Source: Clavelina lepadiformis (taxonomy: Eukaryota > Chordata > Ascidiacea > Aplousobranchia > Clavelinidae). Taken from it: DNA of 64,000 bases. A program made the translations under genes and the position numbers. Shown in pieces: positions 23,200 through 35,217 of the stretch; within the stretch, counting starts at the first letter, position 1, and the number at the start of each line of letters is the position of its first letter. Below the pieces are notes generated by a model. The model worked only from the letters and a program-made list of their open reading frames with translations. It ran no database searches and was not told where the DNA came from. The stretch is taken from positions 19,408,501-19,472,500 of the forward strand of contig NC_135241.1 in assembly GCF_947623445.1 (NCBI RefSeq), in the 5' to 3' direction.

Positions 23200-25280
23200 C
23201 ATATAAAATGACGGTTTGCCGGAGCGAACGCATGACGTCATTTAAAGCCACTCAATACACATGGGTCAGCCAGAGGATTCCTCCTCGGTACGCGGTCTTC
23301 AACATTCTAAGCCGGATTTCATCACAACCAGCCGCCTTAGCAGCTTCAGAAGCCAGAAATCTTACAAATTGTGTAGCTTCGCCCTTAGTGAGATTTTTTT
23401 CTTCTCGGGGTGTCGGTTGGTGTTTCTGCGATAGAATTTAATAGATCTTTAAATTATTCCCTCTTTCTACCAAAGATATTATCTCCTTTCGGTATGAGGC
23501 CATCCTGTTAGTTTTTAACAAACTTTGCAGCAGATAATCTTTTGCCCTGCAATCTGCGGATGGTTTGCCAGAATACTTTATTATTATCTTTATCATTAGA
23601 TTACATTGTCCTTGCACGTTTTAAGCCTTTGGGAATTGCTGCTTTCTCCCACTCATTGTTTGCTGATGGAATTGTTAATTGCTATAATGGTTAGCATTTC
23701 ATTTGTCGTTCCCCCACAGACAATGACGAAAACTAAACAACACAATACGATTTAATTACTAATTAGTGGTTCTATAGTCTGTCTCCAGTTTTTGTTCAAA
23801 TTCATTACAGGTCTGCTATTTGGACTGATTCAATGATTGTGCTGCAGCTTTTCGCGCCTCAATGTATCGAGCTCACAGAGCAGATGAAAATCTGTAATGG
23901 AACCAGGCTTCGTAAGTCTCCTTCTTTGCTAGAATAACTTCTTTAGATCCTTGGCTCCACCAAGCGGTTCTTCTGTCACTATTCCTTGCCACACCGAACC
24001 GTTTTGACCCGCAACCTTAGGTAGAAGAAGCTTGGCCCGCGGCTTTAAACAGCGTTTAATTAATATCAAACGTCCTTCGTTCATTTCGAAAGTTCCTCGA
24101 ACTTTGTTGACATGTTGTCAGCAAACACTTTTATATACATCTTTGTCTGCTAAGGCTTTACACTTGTAGAGTATAGAATCTTGGAGGTGCCGGAGGTTTC
24201 AAGAGATGCAGGTTGCAGACAAGCAGATGGTGATCAGTAGATAGCTCAGAAGCTGCCCGTTTAACTAGAACGTCCACCACAGAAGAAAAAAAGGTTGGCT
24301 GAAACGATACAAAAAAACTATCAACTACCACTATGTTGTGTACTATTTCTGTACTAAGTAAAATTGGGCACATCTCTGTGTGGGAAAAAGGTGTTCATAA
24401 TGCTAAAACCGTTGTTAGAACAAAACTACAAGAGACACCTTCCATTCTGGTTAAGGTCTGCATCACCATGTTTTCCAACCACATCCTCCTATGTACAGTC
24501 ATCAGTTCCAACATGTACATTGAAGTTTCCCAATTGAAGGGATGGATTCATTGGGTGCCACTCTGTGCAAGGCGGCCTCCAATCCATCAACAAAAATATT
24601 GCGATGTTGAATTTAGAGCATATATCTGTATACAAAACAGGCTTTGTCCCTTTAAATTGAGCTTCCACATGCACTTTCGATCTCTTAAAGAAATCTATTC
24701 ATCTACACAATTTTCCAGTCGGTGACTTTTGAATATCTCCACATCCGCCTGGTCAGAGATTGTTGGATGGATTGACGCCAGAGTAGAAGGTTTTCAACCA
24801 ATTAGCCAGCTGAACAGTTCCAGAGCCACAACGCTTTGTTGAAGAAATACCTACAAAACTAGACAATATAGCCTACATCACCAAGAGTACAAGTACTCTG
24901 CGCTGTTCCCAGTCGCCTTCTCAAACACGTAGCGAATGCATTGGTAGGTTTCCGTTTCCGGACGGATTGTTATTGAGAATGTCACTTACTTTTCGAAAGA
25001 CACCCTTTGCGTATAACTTGAACGCGGTCTTTTTTAACCCACGCGACGAACAATGCGGTATGACTGACATTCTAATGCGTAATCATAACTTTTCTTTTTG
25101 ACCATTTTTGGTCTGACTTCTTACTTTCGACCTGAACTGGTGGGCATTGGACAGATATCCTTTTGGAAACAAAGTTTCCTCCAGAATAGCTCGAAAGTTT
25201 ATCGAGGCACTCAAGCTCCTCTGCTACGACGAGGCAGTAGTCCGTAGAGGAGCGCCTATCTACCCATTATCTAGAAGTGT
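23200..25280 (-). mobile_element. Degraded non-LTR retrotransposon (LINE), endonuclease to early reverse transcriptase
   Basis: Minus-strand fragments appear in the order expected for a LINE ORF2. Endonuclease pieces are LGNFNVHVGTDDCT (about 24489-24530) and AASELSTDHHLLVCNLHLL (about 24200-24260). The linker is TAWWSQGSKEVILAKKETYEA and ARKAAAQSLNQSK (about 23800-23970), then NKVFWQTIRRLQGK (about 23545-23590). The start of the reverse transcriptase is KAAGCDEIRLRMLKTA and GILWLTHVY (about 23250-23340). Stops and frame changes interrupt it, and the catalytic palm and 3' end are absent beyond about 23200. It lies between RING paralogues 1 and 2. Confidence 0.8.
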
Positions 25281-25367
25281 ATATACATGCCACATTTTAT
25301 ATCTTTTAGTTAGGTTTCACTTTAGCCCGATTCTGCCTCTTTGAATTACTATAATCAGGAACTACAT

Positions 25368-25424
25368 GATGTCACCAACAGCAGGTTGCTACTCAAAAAC
25401 AGCAGGCTGCAATTGGTGACGTCA
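25368..25424. repeat. Short imperfect inverted repeat
   Basis: TGATGTCACCAA at 25368-25379 pairs with TTGGTGACGTCA at 25413-25424, and a GCAGGTTGC/GCAGGCTGC pair lies inside. It could be the remnant of a small transposon or a hairpin just downstream of RING paralogue 2. Confidence 0.5.
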
Positions 25425-25694
25425 CAAGAAAATTTTAGCATGTGTTCAATTAAAACTGCTATATTTCAAATCGAAATAAATGTGAAGAAATAAACATGTT
25501 TGATTTAATCATTCTAATGCGATTGCTTGCGATTTGCAAGCTACATGCCATTGCAAATTACCTTTTATGCATTTAGCTAAATATAGCCTTAAACCTAGAC
25601 ATAAAACTTTTCCTTAACATAATTCCACGCATTTCCAGAATCGTCATATACTGATAACACACTTAGTATTATATACAAGCAAAATACTAAGTTA

Positions 25695-28022
25695 TTAATC
25701 TGTGCTTTTGTGTAGCTGTGTTAGAGCTGGTTGCCGACATATCGGACAGCGAGAGTAAAACTTACTAAAACAACGCAAAATACAATCACAATGAAACAAA
25801 TGATTACAAGTGAGCTTGCAGAGTGATTGCTCAAGTTCAATTGTGTCCAAACAAATAACGCAAGTGTCTTGCTCACAATCTGCGGCATCAAAGTGTTTGT
25901 TTCGCTCATTTACCCATATTTGGGCACCATTTGCTTCTAGAGTTGCTTTCAAGGTAACTTGTGAGGTCCTATTACAGTGGCTCTCAGCGTTTAGCAGTCC
26001 GATTCTTGTTTCATAGAAAAAGTCCCAGAAAAACGTCATAATCTGTAAGCAATACCACACAAGTGCAAAGAGTATTGAACAGACAGGAAGATATGCAAAG
26101 AAAAATATCTTTGCACAAATGAGAGCCTTGACTAAATGCGCTTTCCAAGGGTTTGTAAATGATTCAACTTTTTGAGTCGCTGTCGGTTGTCTTGGTGTGG
26201 ACGTTTTGAAACGCGCTGTGCTCTCGAAGATTTTTTTGTTATACTTAACCATTGTAAGCAGAGTATCATTACTCAATCTCTTTTGAAACATGTATCGAAA
26301 GTATTCTGTGTTTTCATATATGACCAGTTCTCCATGTCCGACATTTTTCGCAAGAGGAGTCGTCAGGAACGTGTTAAAAATGGTGGATGTGGCACGCTCT
26401 TCTTCAGTAACATAGACGTCTTCAATGGCGTAGTTTTTCCTATGATTTAACCAGTACAATTTCATTGAGCGATTGCTGTAAACACCTTTAGCTCAAAAAT
26501 TCAAACTTTCCTAATATCCCAGGAAGGTGCTTAGAGCTACAGTACTTATACAATACGTTATATAGTGACTAAACATGAATTTACCTTACCCGATCAGGGT
26601 TTTTAGCTGTTCTATTTCCAGGAGATGGCAATTCTGAGGTAACAGAAAAAAGTCTTGTTGCAAAAATGTAAATGCTTGCAATGGTGACCAAATATCAAAA
26701 TAAAACTTTTAAAAGAAGATTTTATAGCAGCCTATTTTCAAAAAGAATCAGAGATTAAATTGGCCGAGTTTAAAAGGGGTGAAGAGGTTGTTTTACGACA
26801 TTGCAACTGGAAATACATCTTTCCAATAGGCTTTCACAACCCAAGCTTACATTTTTTGCGCATTTTTACAAGGAGGCAATTGCGTGCGCCTGCAATTGAA
26901 TGTTACCGTATTTGGCTTGATAACAATCGAAAAAGTTATTGTTGCATGACAAAACATTTCAAGCAAAATCAGTTATTTTTCAAATTCATATGAAACTAAA
27001 ATAGCAATACCCACGTTGACGTTTTACTTAGTGTGATTCAGAGAGATTTTTGATTTCACTTGATAGCGCAATTCACGGTGATGCTTTTCTCGGAGAAAAA
27101 TTTATTATAACAAGGCTTATTAAAATAATTATTTACTTAAGTTTTTGATTTTGTGCAACATGTTTTGATAAAGTTGAGAAAAGGGCGTGTCGCTTGTGTG
27201 CAGCATCATACCGACATATAGGAGATCTACATCCCCATAAAATGAGTTCCGTTCTTATAAAGTGGTGTCATCTTTCAACAGATCGATTTCAACTTATATT
27301 GAATACAAAAACGTGCCTTTCTAAAGCGCTAGAAATTCGCTGAGAAAGTGAAGAAGCAATGGAAATAAGACGTCAAAGAGGGTTTTATACTTTGTTCTAT
27401 ATTTCATTTCTTTGTGGAACTTACCTTGCTCATAGCTCCTGTTGTTTCAATCATTTTAATAAGTTCCCTTTTCTGTGTCACATTGATTTCGATGTTCTTA
27501 ATCTTTGTATGACCAGCAATAGCTTGCTGCCCTTTGCTACTTCGCAATTCTCTGCAATCTTTTCCTTTGCTTTGGCTTGAGCCAAACGTGTACAGAATAA
27601 TACTTAATTACTTACATGCACTATATAACTATATGTAAATGTCTTTTTAAACTGATTAGCTAAGAAAAGTGCTCTATTTTTGTTCAATCAAACTAGCCTA
27701 ATGCTGACAGAATATAAGGACAACAAGTTAACATCAGGATAATCAAATTTAACTGGTTACAGCATTTCGTGAATTATGATTGCCTCTGAATTTATGTTGA
27801 AATTTGTCTAGCAGATCAAGTTTTTAAGCTACAAGTAATAACGTCTTACCAAATTACAGTATTATTGTTGTTTTCTCCATATTCTGCATTTGTCGTTTCT
27901 AATCGTTTTGGAAGTGAAAGAAAAAAATTTGCTTACCTTGTTCCGGATATTGTTGCGACAAGCATTAGAAAAGCAAGTCTAACAAACACTTTTGAACTAG
28001 CAATTGAGATAAATCCTTTCAT
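25695..28022 (-). CDS. RING-H2 membrane protein, paralogue 2 (shortened)
   Basis: Four exons: 27937-28022 (start, hydrophobic VRLAFLMLVATISGT), 27425-27575, 26590-26633 and 25695-26475. Phases are 2, 0, 2, giving 353 residues. Exon 2 is 151 nt, exactly as in paralogue 1, and ends in the shared IGAMSK/TGAMSK-type motif. I could not find counterparts of exons 3 and 4, and the exon 5 counterpart is cut to 44 nt (NCHLLEIEQLKTLIG). Because the lost exons begin and end in phase 0, the frame survives. The last exon keeps a hydrophobic segment (FFFAYLPVCSILFALVWYCL) and an intact C3H2C3 RING (CVIC, CKLTCNHLFH, CDC, CPIC). It may be a functional shortened ligase or a decaying copy. Confidence 0.72.
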
Positions 28023-29614
28023 AACTGTACAGCAGTTGGTAATGTGTTAACTTTACATAATAAGCAGGCAACGTTTATTGATACTTCTGTCCGGTAAAAA
28101 AAGCTGAAAACCAAGAATATGATCTCTAGAGACGGAAGTATAAGCTATTTTTACCTTGGACAAGAAGCTTTCATTAATATCTCTAAGAAGCTGACGGTGA
28201 TATATCCCAATGAGCAAAACCTCATCACAATTTACAAAGTTTTTTTTTAGACAACCAAGTCAGCACTCGCTGGTCGTATGTATTCATTGAAACAACACAA
28301 CTTCTTTTCATACACAATGAAAGAAAGCCAAAGCCCGTATAACGTAAAAGAAGTCAGTTTAAACACAATTCATCTAAGTAATGTACAATGAAACAAAATA
28401 AAGTTAGTTGTAACAACTTGTTACGATGGAAGTCAGTTGCTTCTGAATATTGAAATTGCTGATTCAATTCAGCACAGTTGACTTTTTTGTAAGGATAAAC
28501 ATTATTTTATTAATCTTTTGTAAGGTCTATGTTAGTTGGTCTATCTATACTATGTTTTTGATATTATAAGGCTTAATCCATTCCTAAGCTGTAGCAATAT
28601 TTTAGGCATCTCACGAATTATGAAATAAGCAGCAAGATTGACTGAAACGGATTGCTATGGTAAAACACAGTATTTTTGTAGGAAAAATTGTACTTTGCCA
28701 TCTGTTGTTTGTTTTACTCTCGTTAATATCCTATTGTTTTTTGGATAACTTATAGTTTATGTGGTAGCCTACTTTCATTAAGCACAGACATTTCACTCAA
28801 TATTCTTGATTTTGTGCGCACATTTATGTTGTCTTCTCGCCGCGAAACAACCTCATTCATGATCCTTGCCCATAACAATTTCCATTTCAATTGATTTGAG
28901 TTTTATTTAGCAAATGACACGACTTAACTCACTTTTTCTAAAATATTCTTTTTGTCCTAAAAGGTAAGTGATTCAACTTGGGAATCAAATTTGTTGTCTT
29001 CTATCAGGATTTTAATATAAGACACGTTTTTTGGCTTATATTCCATCCTTAAAAGACCGCGAAAATAGGCCTATATATTAGGAAAATACCTTTTCTGTTT
29101 TAAAGGCTTAAAAATAGAAAGCAAAACTTGCCGCTTGTAATAAAATAATTAAATGATTCTTATAGTATAAACCTTACTACCAAAATAAACACTATACAGA
29201 AAGAAAGTTTGGAGCAAAAAGATTGTTCAAGCCTGCTTTATAAGTTATACGATATGAAATGCATCGTACGTCGACACCGTAAGGCACATTTATCAGAAAT
29301 TACTTTTTGTCAAATCATATTGTTGCAAACTTACGACGCAGTAATGATCACATCGCAAAACATAAAAAGTAATTTTTATCGGCTATAATGCACTGATTAA
29401 ACTAATACTGAAAAAACAATAACAGAAAGAATATCAAAAACCAATTAACTATATACATACATCATAGCATATATATTTACCAGGCATATATCTGAGGAAA
29501 TGGTAGATCTAAATGGATCATAAAGTATCTCTGTAAACTTTTCGCATTAGATTTATATAAATGCGTTAACCGCAATTATCGAAGTTTAGGACGTCAGGCT
29601 TCACCTGAAATAGA
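28023..29614. other. Spacer between RING paralogues 2 and 3
   Basis: AT-rich sequence of about 1.6 kb with no recognised exon. It must hold the promoter of paralogue 2 and the 3' UTR of paralogue 3. No clear TATA box or repeat was identified. Confidence 0.5.
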
Positions 29615-32609
29615 TTACTCATCGTCAGGATTTAATATTATTTTACGACAAAGTGGACAATCATTTCTAAAGCGTTTAAGCCAACCTAAAATACAATTCC
29701 AATTCCAATGAAATATGTGGCCACACGCAAGCTTACAAAGCGTTTGATTTCCTTCAAACGCTTCCCGGCAAATGGAACATTGATTCTGATCAAACCCTAA
29801 TGCGTTTATATTATCATTTGAACCAGTTTCCCATATCCGAGCACCTTGACTTTCTAACCGTGTTTTTAGTACACTTTCCAGAAGTCTAGCTATATCATTG
29901 TTTGCCTCGTTATTGCCAGCATTATTATCCCTTTGGTCAAGTTCAGAACGGAACAGTTCAAAAAGAAAGTAAGCCATAATTTGAAGGTGATATTGAATTG
30001 ATTGATGATTGAAATTGATTGATGTTTTTAGTTTAAAAAGCAACATTATCATACAGATAAAGATAAGAACCATCGTGAAAAACCAAGCTTCCTTTTTCTC
30101 TGCGCTAAGTTGGTCTGTACGTGACATGGCAGCTGTCGACTGCACAACAGTTTGTAATTTTGCTTTGAGATTGCTAAACGACATCGCCCCGTCAAAGATA
30201 GTTTTGTTACCTCCAGTGATGAAGAGCACGAACGGCTTGGAAGTATCAACAACGAAACCCAACGACTTTTGAAAACAGTCATCGTTTTCTTGTATTGTCA
30301 TTCGCCCTATTCGCAACTTTGGCTTGAAACAAGCGGACAAAGATGCAAGAAGAATGTTTGGCACAAAATTTTTTTCCGAAGAAACGTAAACAGCTTGAAC
30401 CATGTAGTCATTTTTCTTGTCCAACCAGTGTGAATTCAGCCAACTATAGCTATAAATGGCGGTGCTTTGGGCTGCAAGGTTTTCAACCACCCACTGGTAA
30501 GCAGTAGCAAAACTATTAAAAAAAGTTTTTTGCTATAAGTGTTTGTGCAGTGTACCATTCATTCAATTTATTAATGCAACTTATTCATTATTATTATTAT
30601 TATTATTTATTATTATTTATTAATGCATTAATTCATTAATTCAATGCAGTGTACCATTGAAACAATTTGTTCAACTTTACCATTAAGTTTAAGGTTTTGT
30701 ATTGTAAGCTAATACAAACTAATGCAAACAAAAGAAGTTTTTCTACATAAACTATATTCTTACTTGGCCGGCGTACTCAACGTTTTGGCTTTTGAAAAAT
30801 GACGACTATGTAACATCACATATGATCCTTGTTTCTGAAATGACAAACCAATTTATTTGAAATAAACCGAGAATTTAAAACTGTATAAACAAATTATTTG
30901 CAAATTGCAACCTACTGAAAAACATCTTTACCTCATCGCAGTCGACAGGAACTTGTCCAGAGTAAACACCAACAGCAGCCACACGTCTCCTCAATTTCTT
31001 CCATTCATTGTTATTAATGGAGAACTTTTGCTTTTTGCAAATCTAAATTAGTTGAGCAAACAATAGCAAAAAAGTTCAAACTCTGTGGGATAGGCCGACA
31101 CGTTTTTGAGTAAGTAGCAGTGTCATGCAAATCACAGACATGACCAACACGTCATAACTCATAAGTCATAACTAACAATGAACAACACATCTTATTGTAC
31201 ACAAAAAGTTTGAAACAGTTTGAAGTTTGAAGCGCTTGCGAAACATACTAACGTACGAAAATGCAATTAACGATTATTTTGTTGAAGTAAAAAAATATTG
31301 TTTCATGAGAAATGATAGTCAGTAAATATTGTAAAGAAGAGTCGATAATTAAAGAACGTTTACCCGGATCAACCACAGCGCATTAGAGTTCGCGATTGCT
31401 TTATCAGCTTCCTCTGCAGTGTTGAAATACTTTTCAAACATACCTGACGTAACTTCAGTGACACCCTGCAATTCGTCCTGTCAGTGAATCAAATATTGCA
31501 AAATTAATCATTTTATTTTTATGCCTTAATTCCCTTTACTTTTATATCTTTATTTGCTTATTTATATTTTGGTTAAATTAATTTAACCACAGGCCACAAG
31601 TAAAAGTCAGCTGGTGTGGGCGAATCAAATCAGCCTACATTGAACTTGAATACTTAAATAAGACCGAAATATTGATGGTAAATGTAACACAGTAGAATGG
31701 CGAAATGAAATGGAATGTAATTGTTTAAGCTGGTGTTTGCATCTATTTTCTTTCGGTACGATTGCAAGTATCATCAGTGAGCTGTACAAAGTGTTAACGT
31801 GTTCTATTGTGGTTTGTCACTGCCGAGTTAAGTCATGCGAAGACAATAGTTTCGGCCATGCTTATATTTAAACTATGTTTGAATAAACTGTAGTAAATCT
31901 TTTGTTACAGGTTTTTTTATTACAGGCTCTTTCCAGTTTACTATTGTGGACTGAGAAATAAGGTATTGACACCATACAAACCTAGTAAGAGTATACCTAT
32001 GCTATACGGCGCCAAAAGGTTTGCGCAATTTTACAAAGTTGTAGTGTGATGAAAGATAATATAAAAATCAATAAAGAAAGTAACAAAGGCTTAATGTGAA
32101 TACTTTCATACAGTGCTCATGTTAGGCTACTTTCTATGCCAAAAGCTATGTATATTGCACTGCATAAGTTAGGCTATATTTATAGTGTTAACTTTCAAGA
32201 TAGTCTACCTATAACATTCTGCATAGCTTGTATTTTTCAAACTGTAATACGATAAATATTATTAAATTACTTACTTCGCTCACAACACCAGTTAACTCAA
32301 TCAAATTAATAAGGTCCCTTTTCTCAAGTGCGTTGTGCTTCCGATAGTCGATTTGTCTACCATCAAGGACGGCTTGCAACTTGTTATTCCGCATCATGCG
32401 CCAGTCTTTGGTGTGATCCTCATTTATATCTTCGTGCCCCGTCCTATTTAGTGATACTTTTGGTTTTAACCTTTGCTAGTGTCGTCATAGATGTATTTAT
32501 ATTTCGATTTTGGTTACTTTAACTCGTAGTAGGCTACTTACTTTGCGAAAAAAACGAAAGTTAAAGCGATAGCAACAAAAATGGCGACAACGGAAGAAAA
32601 GTGTGGCAT
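29615..32609 (-). CDS. RING-H2 membrane E3 ubiquitin ligase, MUL1-like, paralogue 3
   Basis: Six exons: 32542-32609, 32275-32443, 31364-31477, 30932-31042, 30764-30834 and 29615-30512. Intron phases are 2, 0, 0, 0, 2, the same as paralogue 1, with exons 3 (114 nt) and 5 (71 nt) of identical length. The product is 476 residues. An N-terminal hydrophobic anchor (FSSVVAIFVAIALTFVFF) is followed by a soluble region with the shared NSNALWLIR, YSGQVPVDCDE and TAYQWVVENL motifs, then a second membrane segment (WFFTMVLIFICMIMLLFKL). The C-terminal RING has ligands CSIC, CKLACGHIFHW, C and CPLC. An extra pair of residues (WNWN) sits between the second histidine and the next cysteine, unlike the other two copies. 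The likely role is a membrane-bound ubiquitin ligase. Confidence 0.82.
30587..30632. repeat. TTA/ATT microsatellite
   Basis: An imperfect run of TTATTATTATT followed by ATTAATGCATTAATTCATTA, in the last intron of RING paralogue 3. It is simple-sequence DNA with no other feature. Confidence 0.8.
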
Positions 32610-34479
32610 CCTTAAAAAATCGAGCGTTTCTGCTACTAACAAATTTCCTAGTTTACCTTACGCGTTAAAGCAAGAGTATGGGCTTACTATAGGTAGCTAG
32701 TATACCAATGTAACATCATTCGCCTAGTTCCCTTTTAAAGCCATAAGATTGTGTAATTGTAAACGTATATGGCGTAACATGTAGCAGTACAAGATATCTA
32801 TGGTCTTTGAAATATGAATTTTTCCACTCTTTGGTATATATAGAGAACATACTGATATTGTACATTACAAACGTACAATGAATTAATAAGAAATACCACT
32901 ATTCCGAAAAATTATTGTTCTTTCAAAAACTAAATCAAAATATGTTGGAAGATAAAGGATGTTTCTGAGAAGTTCGTTTTGCTGCCTGCACCTTTTCCAC
33001 AAAAAATAAAATTAATTTTGGACCCTCTAAGAGTCTAAGTCTATAGTCTGTAGTCTATATATCTTATATCTTAAACAGTATCTTATATATAGCATTGTGT
33101 ATTAATGCCTATAAGGTGCATAACTTATACTTTGATAACTGCAGTAGTAAATAAGTCCAACTGATTCCTGGAAAGTTGAAATCAATAAAAGATTTTTGGC
33201 TGCAGCTAACTAACTCAATAGGCTAATGTTAGGATACGTACGCATATAGCCCACTCTATAGCCTACGTACGAGAAAACGTTTCTCGAGTTGAAGTCGATT
33301 AAATTCGTTCTGGGGCTTGGGCCTACTTGGGTCATCAACATATGGTGCACAAGTTAAACTCGAAACTGTTTAAGTGTTATTGAGCAACTGAATGCTCTGA
33401 CTCCAAACTACTCCTTGATGATGCTGAGTATCTTCATACACATAAACACAAAAAAACAATTAAACTTCTAAGTATTACGCTTGGCTATATATTAATTAAT
33501 TGGAATCTATTTCAGGTTATATTAACTTTTAGAACTTTGTTGAAAGTATTTGAATTTATACGCCTTGTATCAAGTAAGAAGAATTTAAATGAACTCATTA
33601 AAGTTTGTATGAATTTATTCGAATTTGTATGAATTTAGGATAAATTACACGAATTTTTGTCAGATCATGACTTTTACAGCAGATAGCAAGTGATCAAGTA
33701 CTGTAACCCACTTGAACAGCAAATAAGAAACTGAATAAGCAACCAACGCAAGAAAACGAGCAACGTTGCTAAATGATTAAAAGAAAGAAAAAGGAACGGC
33801 TCAAAATGAGCTGTGCTTCTGGACATGACATGAAAATTGTAATAATACACCTAATAAAAAAAGTAAAGGAACTTTTGAAACTTGAGCTTTGTTTTGCTTA
33901 CTACACTGGTAGCTATTTTTCAAGCGCTTTAAAGTATAAAAAAATTGGATCAAGTGCATTAAGAAAACAAACCCCTGCAGTATTGGGATATCTGGATTAT
34001 TAGATCATAATAATTTGGAATTGTTTAGTTGGCCCGAAAATTCATGGTGAACAGCATGTCACACAAATACGTCACAGTTTTTTGTATGATTTTACGTTGA
34101 ATGCGGGAGCATACCGTTGTTTGGTGGAGTAGGCTGTATATAGGTTCCTGTGCTTGAAGTGCAATCAAATAAAAGTATTTGAAACTCGCGAAGCTCGAAA
34201 GATCATCGAAGAACGCATCATTCGGCAATTGACAGTCGGCTTTCTTTTGTTGCAATTATTGGTTTGTCATACTGGTGTAGCCTATGTGTGCAATAACTCA
34301 CAGTGACCGATAATTCCCTGGATTAAAGCCTAATCATTTGGTAGCTAAGTCTGTTGATGGATTGTTAATACCAACGATCAAACACTTTGTTAACAGCTAG
34401 GCTATATATCACAAGATGACGAAAATTTGTTGAAGAAATATCCTCCGTTATAGAAAAGTATTATAGTGACGCATAGTGG
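32610..34479. other. Spacer upstream of RING paralogue 3
   Basis: No convincing exon was found. Short frames at 33773-34003 (+) and 34025-34255 (-) have no domain signal. The RING paralogue 3 promoter should lie immediately above 32609. Confidence 0.45.
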
Positions 34480-34551
34480 TATATAAGGCAAAGCTCATAC
34501 ATAAAGGCATTGATCTTTAGAAGGCCGCCAGAAACCAAGCTTCTGCCCGGA

Positions 34552-34659
34552 ATGGGGATTCTTTTACAGTGGATTTTCTTTTCCCTTTCACTCATGCACA
34601 GCATTGAAGCGATTTGCAATCATCTGTTGCTTGAACACACCACCGACTCGTCTGTTTAA
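34552..34659 (+). CDS. Possible 35-residue secreted peptide
   Basis: A short frame starts with MGILLQWIFFSLSLMHS and continues IEAICNHLLLEHTTDSSV before a stop. The first 20 residues look like a signal peptide with a plausible cleavage site around SIEA. A TATATAAG box lies at about 34480-34488, roughly 70 bp upstream. There is no homology that I recognise and no neighbour in the same orientation. It could equally be chance or the first exon of a longer gene, although I found no good donor site. Confidence 0.25.
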   Translation: MGILLQWIFFSLSLMHSIEAICNHLLLEHTTDSSV

Positions 34660-34702
34660 TTTCGCTGTTTTTCGACTTATGTTTAGTGGATTTGACTAAT
34701 TA

Positions 34703-34880
34703 TGGGTTTAATGGTCGTGCTAGTTGTTACCAGCTATTAATTATTTCCTTAATTATTTTGAGCCCATTTCAAGCATTTTCGGCTTTGCCACATTTTCCTA
34801 TTCGTTGGCGCGTGCTGGCAGCAACTGGCTGATTTTTCGTCTCCACATGCTTTTTTACGAAAAATAACATGATTGATTGA
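34703..34880 (+). repeat. Dispersed repeat, copy 2
   Basis: About 180 bp resembling 716-895 in the same orientation. Shared landmarks are GTCGTGCTAGTTGTTACCA, TTTTGAGCCCATTTCAAGC and a CATGATTGATTG end. Class unknown; no coding capacity or inverted repeats are visible. Confidence 0.6.
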
Positions 34881-35217
34881 TTGTATGCTCCAGTTCTGAA
34901 GACAACGTTTCAGGATGAGGATATGCTATAGGCCTAGTTATTTCCTGTGTTGGGCTTCAGTTACACGTTAGAGTACATTCTGAGACAGATAACATGTGTC
35001 TAACGGCAAACCTGACAAACGAAGTATGTATAAGTTACGTTATTACTAGTAAGTTATGTTAATGAATTATTTTCAAAAACAGATGGTCAAAATTTCAAAT
35101 TTATTTATTTTAACAACGACGGAGATTCATCGCAAAAGAGGAATATGTTTTTAAAGCATAATTTCTTATGGTCAAGCCGACTGATGGTGCACAGTAAATA
35201 AATGTTTGTGTAAATAA

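Noticed and set aside
24333-24725. 130-codon plus-strand frame considered as a gene
   Set aside because: The opposite strand carries LINE endonuclease motifs, so this is antisense to a retrotransposon remnant.
26760-26993. 77-codon plus-strand frame considered as a gene, and its minus strand as missing exon 3 or 4 of RING paralogue 2
   Set aside because: Neither strand shows the WLI or CDE-type exon ends found in the sister genes, and no domain is recognised.
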